Source: an uncultured Spirochaetaceae bacterium
GTDB lineage: Bacteria > Spirochaetota > Spirochaetia > Treponematales > Treponemataceae
Direction: 5' to 3'
Length of the DNA: 5,147 nucleotides
Assembly: GCA_937875245.1 (NCBI GenBank)
Contig: CALNCH010000279.1
Coordinates: 1 to 5,147, forward strand
The translations under genes were made by a program, and so were the position numbers. Positions within the stretch are counted from its first letter, which is position 1, and each line of letters begins with the position of its first letter. The notes beneath the pieces were generated by a model, which worked only from the letters and a program-made list of their open reading frames with translations, searched no databases and was not told where the DNA came from. Shown piece by piece: positions 1 through 5,147 of this stretch.

Positions 1-1576
1 ATAAGGCACCGTCAATAAAAGAAACATTAAAAATGATATAGCCAAGAGGTTGGTTTTCGGTAAAAAGGGGTTGAACCAAATACACCCCGGCGTCGAAAAG
101 ATTTTTTTTGCTTTCTGGTACTAACAAATTTGAAGGAAAAACAATATTTTTTATTTCTTCTTGAGCGCTATTTTCATTAGGAGAAAAGCCACCAACAAAT
201 AAAGAATTATCCAAATCGATATTTAGCGTAAGAGCTGTGGTATGTATTCCAAGTTGAGGTAAATATGTTTTTAAGATGGAAATTAGTTGATTTTTATTAT
301 GGGCAGTTAGTAAGTCACATTTTAAAGAGTTTACTATGGAATATCGCTGGCGAGTTTCATATTGCTTTATGCTGTAACCTCTAGATTGACCTGTTATAAG
401 CTTTGTTTGAATTTGGGGTGCAATTTTATGTAAAAAAGTAGAAGAGAAAAAACCTGAGTTTTGAATTAGGTTTACTGCTCGAATTAATTGACGAATATCT
501 TTGGAAGATTTAAAAAATCGTTCTAAAACTAAATCAATTAGTTTAAATAAGAGAACAGGGTCTTCGTTTTTTAAGGCTTCAAAAAGAGGAGAAATAAGGG
601 CAGTAGCAGAGTCTTTATCGATTAAAAACAAGGCAGATAATTTTTGTAACAAATGTTCTTCGGAAGAAAAAGTTGGCTGTTGAATTTTTGTGACGCATCC
701 ACAAGAATCACGAATAATTAAATTGGTGGGTAAGGTAATGTCTGCAATTGAGGAATCAGAATCTTTTAATAAACTTTGCAAAGTGTAAAAGGAAGTAATT
801 CCCATACCTTCGTAAGGCATATGAACAGTAGTAAAAGCACTGGAAGACAAAGAACTTTCTGCAGAATCATTGAAGCCACCGGCTAAATAATGCTCAGGAA
901 TATTAAAATTTAGTTTTTGAAGATATTGAGTAGCAGCAAAAAGCATCATATCACTTGAAGCAATTAAAACATCAAAATCTTGTCCAGGAACAAGTTTCCG
1001 CTCAACATAGAGTTCTGTAATTGCTTTTTCACCGTCATTCCATGGAAAGGGAGACGTAATTAGATTTAAATCAATTTCTTTTTCCGAATCAGTAAGTGCA
1101 TCTTTATATGCTTTAAGGCGATCTTGGGCAGAAGAGTGATTTTCGGGTCCCTGAATAAAGGCAATTCTTTGAGCACAATGTTCTGTAATAAAATGAGTAA
1201 CCAAATTATACATACCAGTATATGCATCAAAAGAAATATTAGGATGATTTGGCATTTTATGACATATAGTTACATAGGGAATACGTTCAAATTGTTTATG
1301 AAATAAAGATAATTCTGAAAGAGAAACAGCTCCTCCAATAGCAGAACTCCAACTTATAAGTCCCTCAAAATTTTCGGGATTAATTAAAGAGTAAATACTA
1401 TTACGTAAATAATCAGAATCATTTCGGGAGTTTAATTTTCCACCAGGAAAAAGAAAAAAGGCATCTGAGGTTTTGCTTGCTTCATTTGTTATAGAGGACC
1501 ACAAATTTTGTGCCGATCCTGTGTGAATATTTGCTAATATACATCCAATATGTTTACAATTCTGATTACCTATCAT
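1..1576 (-). CDS. LacI-type sugar-sensing regulator without N-terminal HTH (3' end cut by window)
   Basis: The minus frame stays open from an ATG at 1576 to the left edge, giving 525 residues with no stop. Residues about 8-295 look like a LacI/GalR-type periplasmic-binding-like sensor domain. Marks include FPGGKL (43-48), EGLISW (71-76), IPYVTI (99-104), a helix running into RIAFIQGPENHSSAQDR (137-153), DVLIASSD (202-209), AGGFND (232-237), FTTVHMPYEGMG (248-259) and a closing LPTNLIIRDSCG (282-293). No helix-turn-helix precedes it, because the sensor fold starts within the first ten residues. Residues about 300-415 look helical. About 415-525 alternate strands and helices and could be GAF-like, but this is weak. 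Related hybrids, as I recall from spirochaetes, end in an AraC-type HTH, GGDEF or kinase output; here that end is missing. The ATG has only a weak AGG at 1582-1584 as ribosome site, and no in-frame start lies just upstream. Its divergence from the uronate genes suggests it senses a uronate-related sugar (inference). Confidence 0.8.
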   Translation of the reverse strand, partial: MIGNQNCKHIGCILANIHTGSAQNLWSSITNEASKTSDAFFLFPGGKLNSRNDSDYLRNSIYSLINPENFEGLISWSSAIGGAVSLSELSLFHKQFERIPYVTICHKMPNHPNISFDAYTGMYNLVTHFITEHCAQRIAFIQGPENHSSAQDRLKAYKDALTDSEKEIDLNLITSPFPWNDGEKAITELYVERKLVPGQDFDVLIASSDMMLFAATQYLQKLNFNIPEHYLAGGFNDSAESSLSSSAFTTVHMPYEGMGITSFYTLQSLLKDSDSSIADITLPTNLIIRDSCGCVTKIQQPTFSSEEHLLQKLSALFLIDKDSATALISPLFEALKNEDPVLLFKLIDLVLERFFKSSKDIRQLIRAVNLIQNSGFFSSTFLHKIAPQIQTKLITGQSRGYSIKQYETRQRYSIVNSLKCDLLTAHNKNQLISILKTYLPQLGIHTTALTLNIDLDNSLFVGGFSPNENSAQEEIKNIVFPSNLLVPESKKNLFDAGVYLVQPLFTENQPLGYIIFNVSFIDGAL

Positions 1577-1581
1577 ATATA

Positions 1582-1619
1582 CCTGTTCCCATTTTATATT
1601 GACATGTAAAATTTTACAA
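1582..1619 (-). promoter_or_regulatory. Possible promoter of the divergent regulator gene
   Basis: Read on the minus strand, TTGTAA (1619-1614) and TATAAA (1598-1593) could be -35 and -10 boxes, though the 15-nt spacer is short. This would start transcription near 1586, about 10 nt before the ATG at 1576, with a weak AGG at 1584-1582 as ribosome site. The elements interleave with the plus-strand promoter and its spacer palindrome, so the two promoters could not easily be used at once. The match is poor and this call is tentative. Confidence 0.3.
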
Positions 1620-1627
1620 GGTATAAT
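1599..1627 (+). promoter_or_regulatory. Consensus sigma-70-type promoter of the carrier-uxaB-uxaA operon
   Basis: TTGACA at 1599-1604 and TATAAT at 1622-1627 both match the housekeeping consensus at all six positions, with the ideal 17-nt spacer (1605-1621). The expected transcription start is about 1634-1637, at or just before the carrier start codon at 1637. Such a strong core promoter would need active repression to be inducible, which fits the two palindromes in and just after it. No other convincing promoter is seen before uxaB or uxaA, so it probably drives all three genes. Confidence 0.85.
1605..1618. promoter_or_regulatory. 14-bp perfect palindrome in promoter spacer, candidate operator
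   Basis: TGTAAAATTTTACA is its own reverse complement. It fills most of the spacer between the -35 and -10 boxes of the plus-strand promoter, and also lies within the proposed minus-strand promoter. A dimeric repressor bound here would occlude RNA polymerase. Its half-site (TGTAAAA) differs from that of the repeat at 1627-1647, so it may serve a different protein. AT-rich DNA makes short palindromes fairly common, so function is inferred from position. Confidence 0.5.
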
Positions 1628-1647
1628 TTTGAAACAATGTTTCAAAA
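1627..1647. promoter_or_regulatory. 9-3-9 inverted repeat over transcription start and start codon, candidate operator
   Basis: The left arm TTTTGAAAC (1627-1635) and right arm GTTTCAAAA (1639-1647) are perfect reverse complements around the 3-nt spacer AAT. The repeat begins at the last base of the -10 box, covers the expected transcription start and runs into the coding sequence, with the carrier ATG at 1637-1639 at its centre. A GAAAC-N3-GTTTC core resembles, from memory, the boxes bound by KdgR-type (IclR-family) pectin/uronate repressors, and loosely TGAAAC half-sites of LacI-family repressors. The symmetry is seen directly; the regulator is not known. Confidence 0.65.
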
Positions 1648-2608
1648 AAAATTAATTAATATTAATACATCTCTAGATAAATTGATGCCAATTTTAACTC
1701 CTACAGGAGTAGTATTGGGATTGTTACTTGGAAACTCTCTTTCTTCAATTACCTGGACTGTTACTTGGATTTTTGCATTTATCACTTTTTCAAATACAAT
1801 TACTATTAAACTCTCAGATTTTAAAGAAGTGGCGAAGAAACCCTTAACAATAGTTGTGTTCTTATTAATTTTTCATGGAATTATACCTTTTGTTGTTTGG
1901 GGTGTAAGTTCTCTTTGTTTTCCAAATGATTCAAGTTTTGTGACTGGGTTTATCCTTCTTTTTTCAATTCCGGTTGCGGTATCTTCCACTGTTTGGACAG
2001 TCATTTACAATGGAAAGGTTCCATTAACTATTAGTTTAATTTTATTAGACACCATTTTAGCACCAGTTATTACTCCTGGTATTGTAAAACTGTATATGGG
2101 TAAAACTGTTGCAATTGATGGAAGGGGAATGTTGCTTTCTTTATTATGGATGGTGGTAATTCCTTCGATAATTGGTGTCTTAACAAATCATTTTACTCAT
2201 GGAAAAGTTCAAAAAAAAATAACTCCAGTTTGTAAACCCTTAGGGAAAATTGGATTATTCATAGTTATTGTTCTTAATTCAAGTAAAATTAGAGATTCAA
2301 TTCATTCTTTTGAGCTTGAGTTTTTATATGTAGGTTTAGTTTGTTTAGTTTTATCCTTTTTGGGATTCTTTTTTTCTCATCTAGGATCAAAACTTTTAAA
2401 ACATACTAGGGAAGAACATACTGCTTTTATGTTTTCTGGTGGTATGAGAAATATAAGTGCTGCTTTTGTTTTGGCAATAACCTGTTTTGAGCCACGTGTT
2501 TCGATTCCTGTAGTTATCGGAATTGTGTTTCAACAAACGTTGGCAGCCTTATGTGGTGTCGTTTTTATTCAAAAAGATACCGTAAATGACAATGGAATCC
2601 AGATATAA
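1637..2608 (+). CDS. BASS/SBF-superfamily membrane carrier, putative uronate-pathway transporter
   Basis: This 323-residue inner-membrane protein has about ten hydrophobic segments, near residues 14-32, 38-56, 69-92, 100-122, 128-152, 163-183, 203-216, 228-247, 262-283 and 288-311. That matches the ten-helix bile acid:sodium symporter (BASS, SBF) fold. Family marks are the TM1 stretch GVVLGLLLG (24-32), the broken-helix region SIPVAVSSTVWT (110-121), LDTILAPVITPG (137-148) and FSGGMRN (266-272) in TM9. It is first in the unit, followed by uxaB after 73 nt, so import of a hexuronate or related acid is likely, though the substrate is inferred from context only. The start at 1637 gives the usual short basic N-terminus but has no Shine-Dalgarno sequence; Met17 (1685) also lacks one and would trim the lead into TM1. 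Family assignment is fairly sure; substrate and coupling ion are not. Confidence 0.8.
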   Translation: MFQKKLININTSLDKLMPILTPTGVVLGLLLGNSLSSITWTVTWIFAFITFSNTITIKLSDFKEVAKKPLTIVVFLLIFHGIIPFVVWGVSSLCFPNDSSFVTGFILLFSIPVAVSSTVWTVIYNGKVPLTISLILLDTILAPVITPGIVKLYMGKTVAIDGRGMLLSLLWMVVIPSIIGVLTNHFTHGKVQKKITPVCKPLGKIGLFIVIVLNSSKIRDSIHSFELEFLYVGLVCLVLSFLGFFFSHLGSKLLKHTREEHTAFMFSGGMRNISAAFVLAITCFEPRVSIPVVIGIVFQQTLAALCGVVFIQKDTVNDNGIQI

Positions 2609-2668
2609 AGCTGTGTATTATAAGTTGGATATTGTAGAGATTATATGTTGGCATTAGCCATGATTTAG

Positions 2669-2674
2669 AAGGAG
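2669..2674 (+). promoter_or_regulatory. Ribosome binding site of uxaB
   Basis: AAGGAG stands 7 nt before the ATG at 2682, a near-ideal Shine-Dalgarno sequence. It fixes the uxaB start and contrasts with the carrier gene upstream, which has none. The 73-nt gap between carrier and uxaB holds no convincing promoter or terminator, which supports co-transcription. Confidence 0.85.
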
Positions 2675-2681
2675 ATACATT

Positions 2682-4175
2682 ATGAAGTCTATTGTTGAAG
2701 TGAAAAAGACAGTTGCAAGGCCTGAAAAAGTATTGCAATTTGGAGAAGGAAACTTTCTTCGAGCATTCGTAGATTGGCAAATTGATATTGCAAATGAAAA
2801 AACTGGGTTTAACGGAAATGTAGTTATGGTACAACCTTTAGCTCAGGGTATGGCTGGCATGATAAACGAACAGAAAGGTTTGTACACAACTGTTCTTCGT
2901 GGTATTCAAAAGGGTGAAGCTGTTTGTGATTTAAGAACAATTACTTCAACAAGCAAATGTTTAAACGCTTATGAACAATTTGATGATTACATTGGGTATG
3001 CATCCAGTAAAGATTTACGATTTGTTATTTCTAATACTACAGAAGCCGGAATTTCTTATGCAGAAGGTTGTACTTTAGAACAAACTCCACCTGCATCTTT
3101 CCCTGCAAAGGTAACACAGTTTTTGTATCACCGTTTTAAGGCTTTTAATGGAGATACAACAAAGGGATTGGTTTTTATTCCTTGTGAATTAATTGAAAAA
3201 AATGGTGAAAAATTACACCAGTTTGTTGTTCAGTATGCAAAAGAATGGAAGTTAGGTGAAGCTTTCTTAGCTTGGTTGGATGAAGCTTGTGTTTTCTGTA
3301 ACAGTTTAGTAGACCGCATTGTTCCAGGTTACCCTAAAAATGAAGCAGCTGAATTATGTGAAAAAGCAGGATATCAAGACAACTTATTAGTTGCTGCAGA
3401 AATTTTTCACTTATGGGTAATTGAAACACAGGGTGACATTGAATCTTTGAAAAAAGAATTTCCATTAGCAGATGCTGGATTAAATGTTATCTGGACAAAT
3501 GATATGAGTTTTTATCGGACACGAAAAGTTCGAATCTTAAATGGTGCTCATACAATGTTTGTTCCTGCAGCATTTCAATATGGGCTCGATACTGTAGAAG
3601 AAAGTATCAAAGATCCTATAATCATGGCATATCTTAAAAAAGGTCTTTTTGAGGAAATTATTCCTTCAATGGATGGCGATAAAGCAGCCCTTGAAAATTA
3701 TGCGGGAGATGTTCTTGAAAGATTTGCAAACCCCTATATCAGACATATGTTGTTAGATATCACTTTGAATTCAACTTCTAAATTCAAAACTCGAGATCTC
3801 CCATCTGTTATTGGTTATATCGAAAAGAAGGGGAAAATTCCTCCTGCCCTTAGTTTTTCTATTGCTTCATTAATTTCATTTTATAAAGGTGTTAATGTTA
3901 AAGACAGAGCAATGAAAGGCACTCGAAATGGCGTAGACTTTCTTATAAAAGATGATGAAGACGTATTACATTTCTTTGAAGATTTATACGCAGAAAATAA
4001 TGCATCAACTGAAAAAGGTGCAAAAACAATTGTAAAAGCTGTTTTATCAAATACCGCATTCTGGGCAGAAGATTTGTCAAAAAGTGCTGTATTGGAAAAT
4101 GCTGTTCTTGCCGCCTTTATTGAAATCCAATCTAAAGGAATGAAACAAGCAATTACAGAATTTGTGAACTTATAA
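2682..4175 (+). CDS. uxaB: Tagaturonate reductase (altronate oxidoreductase)
   Basis: UxaB is a cytoplasmic NAD-dependent enzyme that interconverts D-tagaturonate and D-altronate, the second step of galacturonate breakdown. The 497 residues match the family's usual length (about 480-500). The N-terminal Rossmann domain begins with the dinucleotide loop LQFGEGNFLRAF (18-29), and ISNTTEAGI (116-124) follows. The catalytic signature of polyol-type long-chain dehydrogenases is complete: Asn207 in NSLVDRIVP (207-215), then Lys282, Asn287 and His290 in KVRILNGAH (282-290). The C-terminal part is helical and typical. The fructuronate reductase UxuB and mannitol dehydrogenases share the fold, but overall similarity and the uxaA gene directly downstream favour UxaB. 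The ATG at 2682 is preceded by AAGGAG, and the stop codon overlaps the ribosome site of uxaA. No truncation or frameshift is seen. Confidence 0.93.
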   Translation: MKSIVEVKKTVARPEKVLQFGEGNFLRAFVDWQIDIANEKTGFNGNVVMVQPLAQGMAGMINEQKGLYTTVLRGIQKGEAVCDLRTITSTSKCLNAYEQFDDYIGYASSKDLRFVISNTTEAGISYAEGCTLEQTPPASFPAKVTQFLYHRFKAFNGDTTKGLVFIPCELIEKNGEKLHQFVVQYAKEWKLGEAFLAWLDEACVFCNSLVDRIVPGYPKNEAAELCEKAGYQDNLLVAAEIFHLWVIETQGDIESLKKEFPLADAGLNVIWTNDMSFYRTRKVRILNGAHTMFVPAAFQYGLDTVEESIKDPIIMAYLKKGLFEEIIPSMDGDKAALENYAGDVLERFANPYIRHMLLDITLNSTSKFKTRDLPSVIGYIEKKGKIPPALSFSIASLISFYKGVNVKDRAMKGTRNGVDFLIKDDEDVLHFFEDLYAENNASTEKGAKTIVKAVLSNTAFWAEDLSKSAVLENAVLAAFIEIQSKGMKQAITEFVNL

Positions 4176-4179
4176 GGAA
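4174..4179 (+). promoter_or_regulatory. Ribosome binding site of uxaA, overlapping the uxaB stop
   Basis: AAGGAA at 4174-4179 lies 5 nt before the uxaA ATG at 4185. Its first two bases belong to the TAA stop codon of uxaB (4173-4175). With only 9 nt between the genes, ribosomes finishing uxaB could restart on uxaA, so the two enzymes are probably translationally coupled. Confidence 0.8.
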
Positions 4180-4184
4180 ATAGA

Positions 4185-5147
4185 ATGAGTACAACAGCCA
4201 AAAGTGTTATTAAAATACATCCAGATGACGTGGTAGCAGTTGCTTTAGAACCTTTGAAAAAAGGAACTACAGTAACTGTTGAAGGGGCAGCATCAGAAGC
4301 TACTCTTAAAATCACTTTAATTAATGATATTCCAGCCGGTCATAAATTTGCATTGTGTGATATTGCAGAAGGCGAGAAAGTAATAAAATACGGATACCCA
4401 ATAGGTGGTGCAAAGGCAAAAATTGCTGTGGGGGAACACGTTCATGTCCACAACATAAAAACATTACTTTCAGAAACTGCATCTTATCAATACGATGAAG
4501 AAAAGGCAAAAAAAGCTTTTGCAGAATGGGAAGCTAAGAAAGTAAAAGATACTCCGTCTGTTAAAGCTTATAAACGTGACAACGGAAAAGTTGGAATCAG
4601 AAATGAAATCTGGATTGTACCTACTGTTGGCTGTGTAAACAAAATAGCAGAAAGCTTATCTTCTTGGGCAAACGGGGAATTCTGTAATGGAAAACCAGGC
4701 CCAAGAGAAGATGGCGGTATCGAAGGTGTTTTTGCATGGACCCATCCATATGGATGTTCACAAATGGGAGAAGATCATGCAAAAACTCGCCAAATTCTTG
4801 CAAACTTAGTACAGCATCCTAATGCTGGCGGTGTTTTAGTTCTTGGTTTGGGTTGTGAAAATAATACTATTGCACAATTTAAAGAAATCTTGGGCTCCTA
4901 TGACGAAAACCGTGTAAAGTTTTTAATAGCTCAAGAATCACAAGATGAAATTGAAGACGGACGAGCATTGCTGACTCAGTTAGCTGAATATGCTAGCAAA
5001 GCAAGAAGAGAAGATGTTCCTGTAAGTGAATTAGTTATTGGTATGAAATGTGGTGGTTCTGACGGATTGTCTGGAATAACCGGAAATGCATTGGTTGGCC
5101 GTGTTTGTGATTCTATGACAGAGATGGACGCTGCTGTAATGCTAACA
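4185..5147 (+). CDS. uxaA: Altronate dehydratase, N-terminal 321 residues (3' end cut by window)
   Basis: UxaA is a cytoplasmic, metal-dependent dehydratase that converts D-altronate to 2-keto-3-deoxygluconate. The visible 321 residues are about two thirds of the family's usual length of about 495; the frame is still open at the right edge. Residues about 1-97 form the SAF domain, including DIPAGHKFAL (48-57), KYGYPIG (68-74) and the His-rich GEHVHVHN (83-90), where metal binding is expected. A linker leads into the catalytic GD/AH domain with GKVGIRNE (134-141), HPYGCSQ (187-193), GLGCENN (221-227) and MKCGGSDGLSGITGN (287-301), all typical of altronate and galactarate dehydratases. Conserved cysteines are at 150, 191, 224 and 289. 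The full-length two-domain form differs from organisms that split SAF and catalytic parts into two genes. It follows uxaB by 9 nt. Confidence 0.93.
   Translation, partial: MSTTAKSVIKIHPDDVVAVALEPLKKGTTVTVEGAASEATLKITLINDIPAGHKFALCDIAEGEKVIKYGYPIGGAKAKIAVGEHVHVHNIKTLLSETASYQYDEEKAKKAFAEWEAKKVKDTPSVKAYKRDNGKVGIRNEIWIVPTVGCVNKIAESLSSWANGEFCNGKPGPREDGGIEGVFAWTHPYGCSQMGEDHAKTRQILANLVQHPNAGGVLVLGLGCENNTIAQFKEILGSYDENRVKFLIAQESQDEIEDGRALLTQLAEYASKARREDVPVSELVIGMKCGGSDGLSGITGNALVGRVCDSMTEMDAAVMLT

Noticed and set aside
501..1306. Short plus-strand open frames at 501-683 and 1124-1306
   Set aside because: They lie fully antisense within the long minus-strand regulator frame, have no ribosome site and no recognisable protein features.
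1637..2608. Carrier as KdgT-type 2-keto-3-deoxygluconate permease or ExuT
   Set aside because: The TM9 GGMRN motif, the TM4 region and the ten-helix layout fit BASS/SBF better. ExuT is a larger MFS protein of about 12 helices.
2587..2624. TGACAA and TATTAT/TATAAA-like boxes as an internal promoter for uxaB
   Set aside because: Spacings of 11 or 23 nt do not fit a sigma-70 promoter, and such AT-rich boxes are common in this DNA.
2649..2660. Small hairpin TGGC-ATTA-GCCA between the carrier and uxaB
   Set aside because: The stem is only 4 bp with no following T-run, so it is not a terminator. It may be chance.
2682..4175. Fructuronate reductase (uxuB) or mannitol dehydrogenase as the identity of this gene
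   Set aside because: They share the catalytic Asn/Lys-Asn-His signature, but the whole sequence reads as UxaB and the gene is coupled to uxaA by a 9-nt gap.
2565..4803. Minus-strand open frames at 2565-2834, 3881-4315, 4321-4509 and 4621-4803
   Set aside because: They are antisense mainly to uxaB and uxaA, which have full family motifs in the plus frame. None resembles a known protein.
1..5147. CRISPR arrays, tRNA/rRNA genes, insertion sequences or attachment sites
   Set aside because: No regular spaced repeats, RNA-gene signatures, transposase frames or terminal inverted repeats were seen. Coding sequence fills nearly all of the window.

Overview
The window is AT-rich and tightly packed, and carries a bacterial hexuronate (galacturonate-branch) catabolic locus. 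The best guess for the source is a spirochaete of the Treponema group, perhaps a pectin- or uronate-using gut or oral species. That guess rests on the style of the divergent regulator (a LacI-type sugar-binding domain with no N-terminal helix-turn-helix and a long C-terminal extension), the low GC and the gene content. It is recalled family resemblance, not a search result.

Layout: (1) 1-1576, minus strand: a 3'-truncated gene for a sugar-sensing regulator, 525 residues visible. (2) 1577-1636: a 60-bp divergent control region. On the plus strand it holds a perfect TTGACA-17-TATAAT promoter. A 14-bp perfect palindrome lies in the promoter spacer, and a 9-3-9 inverted repeat covers the expected transcription start and the start codon of the next gene. 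(3) 1637-2608, plus: a ten-helix membrane carrier of the bile acid:Na+ symporter (BASS/SBF) superfamily. (4) 2682-4175, plus: uxaB, tagaturonate reductase (altronate oxidoreductase). (5) 4185 to the right edge, plus: uxaA, altronate dehydratase, N-terminal 321 residues.

How they fit together: UxaB reduces D-tagaturonate (made from D-galacturonate by UxaC, not in this window) to D-altronate. UxaA dehydrates D-altronate to 2-keto-3-deoxygluconate, which feeds the KdgK/KdgA route to pyruvate and glyceraldehyde 3-phosphate. The carrier is the first gene of the same transcription unit, so it probably imports a hexuronate or a pathway acid. It is not of the usual ExuT/GntP/KdgT types. The divergent sensor probably responds to a sugar or uronate, but no DNA-binding domain is visible in the part present.

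The enzymes are ordinary. The points worth a second look are the BASS-type carrier in a uronate operon, its apparent loss of recalled Na+-site residues, the leaderless or near-leaderless start, the two nested operator-like palindromes and the regulator without an N-terminal HTH.
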